Part shown: piece after piece, positions 1 to 9,139 of the stretch
How the letters are laid out: each line of letters begins with the position of its first letter
Position numbering within the stretch: the stretch's first letter is position 1
Program-made: the position numbers and the translations under genes
Notes under the pieces: generated by a model
The model's input: only the letters and a program-made list of their open reading frames with translations
What the model was told of the DNA's origin: nothing
The model's database searches: none
Assembly (NCBI GenBank): GCA_021234155.1
Contig: JAJEKV010000113.1
Span: forward strand, 1,904,325 to 1,968,324
Direction: 5' to 3'
DNA: 64,000 nt
Origin: Isoetes taiwanensis
Taxonomy: Eukaryota > Streptophyta > Lycopodiopsida > Isoetales > Isoetaceae

Positions 1-1130
1 TACTATGCTTTGGGACACATCCATACGGGGCCACAGTGGCGGTGGAAGGCACTATATGCCATGCAAAACAATCGTCATAGGCGGAGTTGTATGATTGGGC
101 CCATCAGTCACACCTGTTCAAGGTCTTAGTAGAACTTTTTGTCCTTTTATACTGGGGGTGGAAGTATGGGGTCGGTGGTATCACTTACTACTTGGAATGA
201 CTTGGGCAGGTCGAGAAAGCCTTCTTAGTACGAGCACTAGGGGTGAAGTCCACGGGTCCCATATCAAATTCTCTTAGGGAGGCGGATTCTTGCCTCTTGA
301 GAGGCGGCCCTTGATCGCCACATTGTCTATTTTGGAAGGTGGTCAATATGGGCCGATGCTCATCTCCCTAAACTAGCTTATATCATGGCAATGGGGCCTT
401 GCGCCTCAAGGCCTCTTTGGAAGGAAAAGAGAGCTCAATGGTTGGCTAGATGGAATGTGCGGGAGAACACGGGTGCATACATGTGCAAGCGAAGCGGATC
501 ACCATAGCTTGAGGCAATATCTTGGCGCTTGCTTCCTCGGCAAGCTTTGGGATGCCAATGCCCTTAAACATGTCAAGACAACACACTACGGTGCCACATA
601 AATCCCACATTGGAGCGAGGCCCGCAATGCTACTGCGTACCCACTTGCCCATGAAAAGGCGAGACTCATTGCCTCCATTATGCGAGGGGGCACATCATCT
701 TGAATTGAGGCAGGCGGATGGATTGGTGAGCCACGCCGGGGCCGGGCTTTGTCAATCTTTGCCAAATGGGAGTCATTGAGGATGAATCTCATACCCTTCA
801 AAGTTGCCCGGCCATATGATCAAATTCGGGGACGCTATCTTTGAGTTGGTCGGGGCGGCCAGCGTTACATGTGACATTGAGCACGGGTGTTAGGATCATA
901 CCTTGAGGAGGTTATGGACATGCGAGATCAGCTATGTCTCGGGCACACACTTGACATGTATATAAGCATTGATGTATACTTATGCGGTTTGCCGGCATTC
1001 TTATTGCGCCACGGTTTTCCCTCGAAAACCCTTGGTGAGGGGTTTTAACGGACGGTAATAAGTTCTTTGCGCTCGTTATTATGGGTCCCATAGGCGATTG
1101 GCCTCGATGGGCCGATAAAAATCATTCTCT
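1..1130 (+). pseudogene. 3' part of a LINE inserted antisense in the retrotransposon pol
   Basis: This is the continuation of the LINE seen whole at ~32,460-34,850 in the next unit; the window begins inside it. Near 755-810 one frame reads a zinc-knuckle-like C-terminal motif, CQMGVIEDESHTLQSCPA, with another Cys codon just upstream after a one-base shift. That is the C-x2-C...H-x4-C arrangement found at the C terminus of many plant non-LTR retrotransposon ORF2 proteins. The rest is open only in short pieces. The right border near 1,130 is where gypsy RNase H-like sequence begins on the opposite strand. No poly(A) tail is obvious; the edge reads GATAAAAATC. Reverse transcriptase is absent from this copy because it lies left of the window. 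Confidence 0.72.
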
Positions 1131-2449
1131 CATTCTGCCTCATTCATCTTCTTGAGTCATAGGCCACTACCCTTTCCTCACGCATGAGGGAACTTTTTGT
1201 TGCTATCACGTTTAGCGAACAAGCTTATCTTTGGTTTGGATCACGGCAAGACTAGGATTTGGTATTTGTTGTCAAAGCTTCTTTCAATGTCTCAAATCAC
1301 GGTATGGGCCTTCCTTTGCCAATGATTTGCCCAATCCTTTATCTTTCCGCTTTGGTGAGATCCCTCGGCTGCCCTACTTTTACCAAAGTTTTTCTGAATT
1401 TCTGTAATATCCTGCTAGGCGAGGAAGCTTCTCACTTCATGGGTGTTCTTTGGTCTTTGGCCAATCAATCCTTTGCCGATCTTGGCGGTCGTGGAAATCC
1501 CTTCTGTTGTGATCACATGCCCCAAGTACTCCACCCTTTCTGTTGCAAAGTGGCACTTGGATAGCTTCGCAAAGAGTTGATGCCTTCTTAGCTTTTCAAG
1601 CACCTTTCTTAAGTGCTGGACATGCTTCTCTAGGGACTTACTGTAAACTAGAACATCATCAAAGAAAGCTATGATGAAAGAGTCTAGGAATTCACGAAAA
1701 TATCGTTCATGAGCCTCATGAAGGTTGCTGGAGCATTAGACAATCCAAACGACATCACTGTAACTCGTAGTGACCATATCTCATCCTGAATGCTGTCTTA
1801 TGGATGTCCTCTTCCTTGATTCTGATCTGGTGATACCCTGATCTCAAATCTATCTTGGAAAAGATCTTCGCTCCTTGCAATTGGTCCATTAGATCATCTG
1901 ATCTAGGCAAAGCATACTTATTTTTGATGGTATGTTTATTCAATTGACGATAGTCAATGCACATCCTAAGGCTTCCATCCTTCTTCTTCACAAAAAGTAT
2001 AGGCGCTCCAAAAGGAGAGACACTAGATCTTATGAACACTAGGTCTAGCAATTCTTGCAGTTGCTTCTTCAATTCCATCAACTCTTGGGTCGACATTCTG
2101 TAGGGCGCCTTGCTTGTTGGCTTAGTCCCTGGCTCAAGTGCTATTTCACACTCGACTCCTCTGTAAGGTGGAAGCTGCTTAATCTCATCAGAAAACAAGT
2201 CATGGAATTTCGTCACCAACTTTGCTATAGGCTTTGGAAGCTTGCTCAATGTTTTGGCCGCTTTCTCTTCTTCTGTCTCTTGGTCTTCAACCTCAAGTTT
2301 AAGGAGATAGGCCACTTGCTCCTTCCTTATGCATTTAAGTAACTTCTCACTAGACATGCATTGCATGATTGGGGTAACTTCTTTACCTGTTATTTCAATG
2401 ACTTTGCCCTCTGGCGTTGTTAAGGTTACTTTCCGCTTCCCACAATCAA
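1131..2449 (-). pseudogene. pol: Ty3/gypsy reverse transcriptase and start of RNase H (E1)
   Basis: Reverse transcriptase copies the element RNA into DNA. The frame read from 2,366 to 1,755 has the gypsy signatures in order: [37 protein letters not shown] and the fingers-end segment [11 protein letters not shown]. After a frameshift near 1,755, SFGLSNAPATF follows, and after another, the catalytic box FFDD (about 1,653-1,664; usual F/Y-x-D-D) and then YLGHVIT. Beyond 1,415 the frame shifts again but still resembles the RT-RNase H connection and the first RNase H segment (VVAYDS at ~1,150-1,200). RNase H is then cut by the LINE. A frameshift near 2,450 separates this from gag-protease, so the original was probably one gag-pol frame. 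Confidence 0.93.
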
Positions 2450-4150
2450 TTACCGCTCCTGCTGTCCAAGGTATTCTATGCCTATAATCAAGTCGTACTT
2501 GCCGATGTTCATCACTTCGGCTCCCAATGCAACATTGATACCTGGCAAGTCTACGTTGAAGTTGATCCTATTTCCTGCTGTGTGTCGGACTGCTCCACTA
2601 GCCAAGACAACTGGCCTAGGCTTGGACTTCAAAGGCTTCAGCTTCAACATCCGTACCATCTCTGGAGAAGCAAAATTATGGGTGCTCCCCGTATCTATCA
2701 ACACTATGAAAGACTTGGACTTGGCCTTCCCGGTTGTTGAAATGACTTGGTACTGGCTCTCAGCATTTTCGGTGTCAATGGCGGCAAAAATATGGCACTC
2801 ACACTGGATATAGTTTGGTGCGTCGTCCTCGTCAACGTCCGTGGGTGTCTCCCATCCCATCTCCGCTAGTGCCGCGTTCATCACCAAGGGGCAGTTGTTT
2901 GTCCTATGACCTGGCTGGAAGCACCTAAAGCATAGCTGTTTTTCTATGCACTCCTGCTTCTTCTCTTTGGGAATGGATTGCAAAAACTGTTTCACTGCCT
3001 TTGAATAGTTGGAACCCCCTCCTTGCTCTTTGAAGGTCACATGTTTCTTATCCTGCTTGCAAAAGTTTACATTGCCTTGCTTCCCATAATTTGTGTTGTA
3101 TTGAGGCGTGCTAGCTGCTGGGCTTGCTGCTCTTGGGCTATAACTTCCTGTGCCCTTTCCCTTATCCTGGTAATACTGCTGCCTTGGTGCATTCTCTTGG
3201 GGTCCCATTCCTTGCAAGCTGACTGCTTTGGACTCTGCTTCTGACACCGTCCTAGGGTTTATTGCTCTTACTAGTTTCCGGATCTCTTCGTTCAATCCTT
3301 CAATGTAACCCTCTACTGCGTGCCTTTCACTCAACTTCGGCATATAGAGCCTTAGTCTCATGAATTCTTCCGTATACTTCTGAACTGATTTACTGCCCTG
3401 CTGCAACCTGTAAAACTGCTGCATCATATGACACTTGTGTTCTCTTGGCACATAATGACGCTTGAATGCCCTAGCAAACTTCTTGAACCTGCAACTGTCC
3501 CTGCTTAGTCCATGTGCTTTGGCGTAGCCTTTCCACCAAATCCTGGTTGTTCCCTTCAGGTTGGCTATAGCTACTCTGCCTTTGTCCTTGTCCTTCATGT
3601 CATAGGCATTTCCATACTCCCTCATTTCATCCAACCATGCTTCTGCTTCCATTCCGGACCTGCTATCCCCTGAGAATTGCTCCGGCTTTCTTGCTTTCCA
3701 TACACTGCTAAGCGCCGAGTCGACCTTCTTCTGATAATCAGATTGTGTCCTGCCCCTATCACAGTTTTGGTCCTCCCGGCGGTCCTGTCTCTCCTCCTCC
3801 TGCTCTTCCGATCTGGAATCAGAGTCTCAACGAGAGTCGAAGGACTCCGTGCTAGATGATCTCCTTCTCCGGCTTCTCTTCCTTGGCTGAACTGTTCGGC
3901 CGGCTGAGGTTTCTAGCAGTTGCACATTCTGGTCTTGTCCTCCTGCTGCTGCTCCTGCCAGCAATGCTCTTATCTCATGAATGTTTGTCTTAATATGGGA
4001 TAGCTCCTCTTCTGGTCTTGGTGCATCAAACTCTTGGTACAGATTTCTTGGTCGGAATTGCCTTGGTGGAGTGCGCTCTTGCTCACGTTGTCCTTGTTCC
4101 TCAATATTCCTAGGTGCTCTAGCTGCATCCACATTAGATTGAACTCTCAT
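2450..4150 (-). pseudogene. gag: Ty3/gypsy gag-protease polyprotein (E1)
   Basis: Gag forms the particle and binds RNA; the aspartic protease matures it. The start ATG is at 4,150, with a basic and acidic N-terminal stretch. One in-frame TGA at 3,827-3,829 is followed by 400 open codons from 3,652 to 2,450. Within those 400 residues, 30-150 resemble the Retrotrans_gag domain (IWWKGYAK, YTEEFMRLR), 241-254 form a CCHC zinc knuckle (CFRCFQPGHRTNNC, spacing CX2CX4HX4C), and 320-323 are the protease DTGS. The end at 2,450 comes from a frameshift into RT. The TGA lies where CGA (Arg) would keep the frame, consistent with deamination of a methylated CG. Only two obvious lesions mark a fairly recent copy. 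Confidence 0.93.
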
Positions 4151-4318
4151 GATTAGGTTCTTTGTTTCGGTTGTTGCACTGGTTTGTTTGATGATGCAAT
4201 TGTGGGGGCAAATTATATGTCAAGAAAACATAATTAAGATCATTGTTTATATTTTATGGATATAGTACTACTTATATATTCAAGATATTAGTCATGAAAA
4301 TTGAAAACATTTTTAATT

Positions 4319-5817
4319 CTATTCTTGGAATCTTTTCATATAATCCGGGTTGTCCTCCAAAAATTTCTTCACTTCGGCCGTGCCAATTGTTCGCCCTAAG
4401 TTCCTCAGGATATTTGTGGCCGTGCCTCCTTGAAGTGCGATCACCAAGTCTTCAATCCTCCTCTCTGATATATAGGCTGCAGTAACTGCCAATCTGCCCT
4501 ATCGTCTATAGGGGACCGCGAAGTCGAAGATGCTCAATGCTATTGTTCTCTTGACAAGGATGACATGATCGATGTTTGGGGCCATACGAGCATGACTTCC
4601 GAATCCTGAGAGAGCAATGAGCATAAAGACTCCTTCTTCAGCCCGTGGGCTGAATTGGCGGTGTATAACCGCTATCCTTCCATCAATGAGCAAGGGGAGG
4701 TAGAACATGAGGGCTTTGTCATGCCCTGCCTCTTCGCCGGATCTGAATGCTGCTTTGTATCTTCCGGAGTACTCATCAACTGGTACTTCCACCATCTCTC
4801 TGTAATCGCGGTACATGGAAGCTGTCAGGTTGATGCTGCCTTCAGCTAGTGCTGGTGCCGATGCCGAGTGCTAGATAGAAGCGCGGACGTTGATTTTCCT
4901 CTAATTCCCATGCGCTCCTGAATTGCCAAGAACTCCTCTTCCGAGGGCAACTCCTGTTCAGCCATCATCTGTCTGATGCCGGTGTAGGTTTCAATATCCA
5001 TTGATGTCTGGCCGGTGTATGTCCGGGCTTCCATTATGCTAATGGGAAAGTCATGTGTTTCCCGGTCGATGAAGTCATCGAGGTCCGGTTGTTGCCATAG
5101 GAGGTGCAGAAGTTCGTCTATTCTATAGCCCCGATCTCTGCACTCTGGGAGGTTCTTGATGTCGTGGAGGCTTAAGTATGCCTCCTCTTAGATAATTATC
5201 GGGGTCAAGCTTGTGATGCCTTGCCCAAGTGGTGGGGCTGTTCTTGTGGCTCTCAGCCCTTCTTCGAAGCTCTGGAGTTGTTGCTCTGCTTGCTGCCTTT
5301 CTTGTACTAGGTCGACGTCGGTGATATCTTCTGAGTCCGACTCGCGTCCTTCCTCTTCTTCTTGCTCTGCCTCCTCGTATGCAAGGCGCATCTGCTCCTC
5401 TTCTGCTGCTGCCATGGCCATAGGTTCGACAAGGGTTGCACGGATGGTTCTGGGTTTGGGCCCGATGAGATAGGAAAATAGCTACGGTTGATATCTCCTC
5501 CTATTGACAGCTATGGACATGTAGTTCGGCAAGCGGCTAGCCTTGTTTTCTAGGTACTTGTCTATATTGGGAATGTTTTGCAGGGCTGTCTTGAGGGCCA
5601 TGCTTGGAGCAAAGTATCCTATGCAAGGTGGAAGCTCTACTAGAGAAGGTCCTATCTTGGCATGGAACTCAGTCATGATGTCTTGGTAGAAGGGGGTGGC
5701 ATTGATGGTAGCCTTCACATCAACCTCCTTCTGGAAGACGACAAAGACGGAGTTGATGTCGGCCTCGGCCACATGAGCTGTGGCATTGTACCATCGCCTA
5801 AATGCAGTGGTTGCCAT
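4319..5817 (-). pseudogene. Unrecognised ORF upstream of gag, about 500 codons, broken
   Basis: I do not recognise the family. A coherent reading starts at the ATG at 5,817 (MATTAFRRWYNATAHVAEAD) and runs in one frame to 4,846 past TAG at 5,482 and TAA at 5,188. After a frameshift near 4,840 it continues past TAG at 4,499-4,501 to a final TAG at 4,319-4,321. Visible parts are an N-terminal ~110-residue region with several hydrophobic helices, an acidic Glu-rich segment (EQEEEEGRESDSED) and a C-terminal half with hydrophobic stretches (ALMFYLPLLIDGRIAVIH, GVFMLIALSGF). It sits 170 bp before gag and has its own TATA box 110 bp upstream. The same ORF, heavily damaged, lies at ~37,991-39,456. An additional gag-like or accessory protein is possible, but nothing in it proves a function. 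Confidence 0.7.
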
Positions 5818-5927
5818 GATGCTTGAGCAGCTGGGGATGTCAAACAGATGGGGAAGTGCCTTTGGGAGCTGGGAAATCGCCTTGGAGTGAGGAGCAAATG
5901 AGTAGGGTGCAAATGAGGGTTGTGGTC

Positions 5928-5949
5928 CTATTTATAGACAAAACCCTAA
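5928..5949 (-). promoter_or_regulatory. TATA box and telo-box of the unknown ORF
   Basis: On the minus strand CTATAAATAG (5,928-5,937) lies 111 bp upstream of the ATG at 5,817, and a telo-box (complement of AAACCCTAA, 5,941-5,949) abuts it upstream. The same telo-box/TATA pairing occurs at the histone-like gene and in the LTR. A separate transcript for this ORF is inferred from this. Confidence 0.6.
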
Positions 5950-6108
5950 TTTTGGAAAATTTCAAAGTTGGGGAATGCCTATGATCCTAAGATGCTGCTA
6001 TGCAATTCATGGGCAAACTAGGTTAAAGAGTGCATTCTAAGGATCCTATTGCAACAAATTTCATCTAATTTGGAGAAAGTTAGGACAAATTAGGACAAAT
6101 ATGGTGTG

Positions 6109-6582
6109 ACCACTCACATAGTGCGCGAGGAGCAAATCCGAGGATGGCGGATTTGGTTTGGGTGCACTCTGTGAGGGGTGGGGCCTTGTTTGGTCGAGGA
6201 TGATGCCAAACATGCAAACTAAGGGTGGAATCCTGCTCATCTCGTCGAGATAGGTTGGATTATGCCCTTACTTTCTTCATTTGGACAAGTTTTGGCTTAG
6301 ATTAGGGGTCGACCACTCACACAGTGCGCGAGGAGCAAATACGATAATGGCAGATTTGGTCTGGGCGCACTCTGTGAGGGGTGGGGCTCTATTTAGGTTT
6401 AGGTTGGCCAATTTCTACAATCTAAGGGTCAAATCCTACTAAACACAATGAGTTGAGTCAGATGTCCTTACTTTCTACATTTGGACAAGTATTGGCAAAG
6501 ATCAGTGCTCGACCACTCACACAGTGTGCGAGGAGCAAATCCGAGAATGGTGGATTTGGTCTGGGCACACACTGTGAGGGGT
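6109..6582. repeat. Three ~200 bp tandem repeats, each with a 71 bp palindrome
   Basis: Palindromic cores lie at 6,109-6,179, 6,312-6,382 and 6,512-6,582. Each has outer arms like CTCACACAGTGCGC and GCGCACTCTGTGAG, and most have inner arms CAAATCC/GGATTTG around a ~9-base loop. The outer arms pair at 12-13 of 14 positions. In the third core the arms read AGTGTGC and GCACACT instead of AGTGCGC and GCGCACT, a compensatory change. The spacers between cores are also related to each other. The array lies between the histone-like gene and the promoter of the next ORF, about 160-630 bp upstream of that promoter. It may act as DNA (protein-binding sites) or as RNA hairpins. Confidence 0.9.
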
Positions 6583-6725
6583 GGGGCCCAAAACACTGAA
6601 TTTTGCTCTAATTTTGGTGATTCCAATTGCAGAAGTTAGTAATACAATCTAGATAACCATGATTTAATATATTAACATGGCAAAAACATAAATTTGTATT
6701 AACAAAAATTATTTACAATAGATTA

Positions 6726-7885
6726 TTAGTCTTCCTTCTTGATATATTTGGCCAGCCTCATATCCTTAGGCATGCATGTTACCCTTTTTGCATGTAGGAC
6801 ACATGCTACCGAATCTTCAAAATGCTGGACTATCTTCTGCTCGGCCGCCTCCTATAGCGCAAGTAACATGTCGTCTGTTACTCTCTTGGTCTTGTCGAAT
6901 TCCTGCAAAACTTCGCGAGTAAGCTCTTGGGATCAGCAATCCATAGCTTCTTTGGAAGTGGTGGATTTCCCTTGCAGCTCTGGCGAAGTACGAGTCCGCC
7001 TTTCTCTTAATGGGCTTCTTCGGAGGTGCTGGTCTTTCTGGTGGTGGTTTCAAAGTGTTCTTCTTGGTTGGCCTGCCTCCTTCTACGTACGCGACCCTGT
7101 GCTCCTCGTAGTATTTCGAGTACTCCTCGTACATCTTCATGTACTGGTTGTACTCTTTTAGCTTCTTCATGTGCTGGGGGTACCTCTGCTGTCGACTCCT
7201 CCTCTTCATTACCTGCATTCGAGGGCCCCGAGCCTTCAGTTGGGATGGGAACCCTTATCCCCTCATCTGACTCAGTGTCAGAGGAGGAGGGCGGCTTGTC
7301 GGGCTCCTGCTCCCGAATGACGACGCCTTTTGCCGGCATCGTCTTCAGCTTACGCCGGGTCTCCTTCGGTAGTTCGGGGTCCTTCCCCTTGTCCGCCTTC
7401 TTCTTCAGGTGCTCCTCCTTGCGCTTCCTGCGCTCTTCCTTCTTCTTTCTTCTCTCCTCCTTTTGTCTCCTGCGCTCTTCTTTCTCCCTCCTGCGCTCCT
7501 CCTTGGTCTTCTTGACCTGTGATTCCTCGTCCTCCCTTTTCCTCTTCCGCTCCTTTTCCAGCTTCTTTAACTCCCTCTTCAGCTCCCTCCTCAGTTCTTC
7601 TGCAGCTCTCTCTTCCTCCTGGCTTGGCTCACTCTGGCTGCCCGTGCCTTCCTGTTGCTTTGGCTGCTCCTCCTCAGTGACATGTGCTGGCTCTTCCTCC
7701 TGATGCTCCTGGGCCTCCTCTTGGGCGTCTGGATTGGCTTCTCCGCCCTGTTCTCTCCTGGCTCGCTCCTGAGCCTGTCTCGCCTTCTGTTGGGCTACTC
7801 GCTCCTGGGGGCTGACATAGTTCTCAGGCACTATGATACGGGCGGTCTGTTTGGTTCGGGCGATGTTTTGAATCAAGGCAATCAA
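6726..7885 (-). pseudogene. Retrotransposon-borne histone H3-like protein with long charged linker
   Basis: Histone H3 packages DNA in nucleosomes, and its tail carries regulatory marks. Here codons at 7,861-7,838 read ARTKQTAR, identical to H3 residues 1-8. About 250 residues rich in Lys, Arg and Glu follow, with KEERR repeats likely to form a long helix, then an acidic Ser/Asp patch. After a frameshift near 7,200, KKPIKRK...AREIHHFQRS..LLIP (7,020-6,930) resembles the H3 alpha-N/alpha-1 region. After a second frameshift, 6,929-6,726 aligns without gaps to H3 alpha-1 to the C terminus: LTREVLQEF, EAAE, FED, Cys, HAKRVT, MPKD, LA..I. About 25 of the last 43 positions match canonical H3. A TAG (6,852-6,854) replaces the Gln of ALQEAAE. 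No ATG is in frame; ATC precedes ARTK. The loop-1 length fits H3 rather than CENH3. Total ~386 codons against ~136 for H3. Confidence 0.88.
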
Positions 7886-7970
7886 CTTCCTGGCGCCTAA
7901 AAATCGTCTTCTGGGACGAGGAGCTGTTTGCTGGAGGAGGTAAGTGTAAATGAGGAACCCTAATTGTCTA

Positions 7971-7997
7971 CTTATAGGTAGGGGGATTTTAGGGTTT
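7971..7997 (-). promoter_or_regulatory. TATA box and telo-box of the histone H3-like gene
   Basis: CCTATAAG on the minus strand (7,971-7,978) lies about 110 bp upstream of the ARTKQTAR codons. An AAACCCTAAA telo-box (complement at 7,987-7,997) lies about 10 bp further upstream. Telo-boxes are common next to TATA boxes in plant promoters. The arrangement is shared with the other two promoters of the element. Confidence 0.55.
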
Positions 7998-8075
7998 GGA
8001 TCCGCAATTCCATATTATGCCATTCTAGAAGATATTAGTGTAGTTACATTAGGTTGGTATAGCCAAAAAGCATCC

Positions 8076-8358
8076 ACCACTCACACAGTGCGCAAGAGGC
8101 CAATCCGAGAATGGCGGATTTGGTCTGGGCGCACTCTGTGAGGGGTCACCTCTTTTTGGGTCCAATTTTCAATTTATAAAGAGTTTCTCAGCGTTTTTAA
8201 CATGCAAAACTAGCTAAAATCTAAGGGATAAGCTTAACTACACTATTAGATTATCTAAATTGTGCATCTATTTGAGTCAACATGGGTCCACCACTCACAG
8301 TGCGCGGGGAGCAAATCCGAGAATGGCGGATTTGGTCTGGGCGCACTCTATGATGGGT
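8076..8358. repeat. Two further copies of the palindromic ~71 bp repeat in the 5' leader
   Basis: Cores lie at 8,076-8,146 and 8,290-8,358, 214 bp apart, between the PBS and the histone-like gene. They have the same arms as the three cores at 6.1-6.6 kb. The second has lost two bases in its left arm and has CTATGAT in the right arm, so its outer stem is weaker. The nearest core is about 80 bp upstream of that gene's telo-box. In the full-length RNA they would sit in the 5' leader, where packaging or dimerisation signals usually lie. Confidence 0.88.
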
Positions 8359-8559
8359 CACCTCTTTTTGGCCAAATTTGGTTGGGTTTTTGCTAAAATT
8401 TCTTTCTAACTTAGCATTTATCTAATTACTGCACTAGAAATTGGAAAAAAAATTCCAATTTTCGAGGTTCATGCTTGGGTGGCTATTCCCAAGACTTGAA
8501 GTCTACTCTTAGTCCTAACAGGAAATGGTCAATGCTCGATCTTGGTCTACCAAGATCAT

Positions 8560-8571
8560 GCTTTGATACCA
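8560..8571 (-). promoter_or_regulatory. Primer-binding site for initiator tRNA-Met
   Basis: The minus strand reads TGGTATCAAAGC, one base inside the LTR end. It matches 11 of 12 bases of the standard plant PBS TGGTATCAGAGC, complementary to the 3' end of initiator tRNA-Met. It fixes the element's orientation and the inner edge of the 5' LTR. Confidence 0.88.
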
Positions 8572-8585
8572 CTGTGACGTCCCCC

Positions 8586-8621
8586 ACTTCTTATACGATG
8601 CACACATCGTATCAGAAGGTG
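8586..8621. repeat. Hairpin near the U5 end of the LTR
   Basis: ATACGATG and CATCGTAT pair perfectly around CACA, and the stem extends with ACTTCT pairing to AGAAGGT. It lies 13 bases inside the LTR edge next to the PBS. Remnants are visible in the other LTRs. Confidence 0.7.
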
Positions 8622-9117
8622 GAGCATTCCCCCTGACAGCCAAACCAGCAGGGGCCATCCACCTGACACCACTCCCAGTGGAATGAGCCAGCAAGGGAAG
8701 AGTGGATGTGTCATTCACCCGTCTCCCTTCGGGTCGACCTAGCTGCGGAAGCATGAATAAACATGAGCACATAATAACAATACATCAATACAATCACCTC
8801 GAAGGGTGAACACATTATAATCATCACATATATAACAACATCAACATGAACAATACCAACAATGGAAATCCTACCCAGGGCTCAGACTTAAGGGGGTTTG
8901 ACTGATGGCTTGGGCCTCCAGAAGTCATTGCAGACAGAATTCATGGCAATGGATTTGGCTGGCATAAGAACATAGCTGAGGGTAGTCCACACCATCCGCC
9001 CCTCCTGTGCACACTGTGCAGAGTAGGTTGAAAAGTATTGGGACTGGGCCGTAGCCTGCCGGGTACATAGCCAATAAGGCTACTACTGGGTTGCATCTTC
9101 CCAGCCCCGATGAGGCA

Positions 9118-9139
9118 GGAGGAGAGTCACCTCTCCTCC
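9118..9139. repeat. Perfect 9 bp stem-loop inside the LTR
   Basis: GGAGGAGAG, loop TCAC, CTCTCCTCC. Corresponding stems, slightly damaged, are near 28,905, 42,668 and 62,450. In the element RNA it would form a short stable hairpin in R-U5. Confidence 0.65.

Noticed and set aside
1-1130. Gypsy integrase of E1
   Set aside because: I first looked for integrase here because it should follow RT; the region instead matches the plus-strand LINE, and integrase is found beyond it in E2.
7026-7703. 225-codon plus-strand frame rich in Ser and Leu
   Set aside because: It is the reverse complement of the Lys/Arg/Glu-rich linker of the H3-like gene; low stop density follows from composition.
6726-7885. 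Centromeric histone CENH3
   Set aside because: CENH3 has a longer loop 1 and a divergent tail; here loop 1 is H3 length and the tail is ARTKQTAR with FED, HAKRVT and MPKD as in canonical H3.
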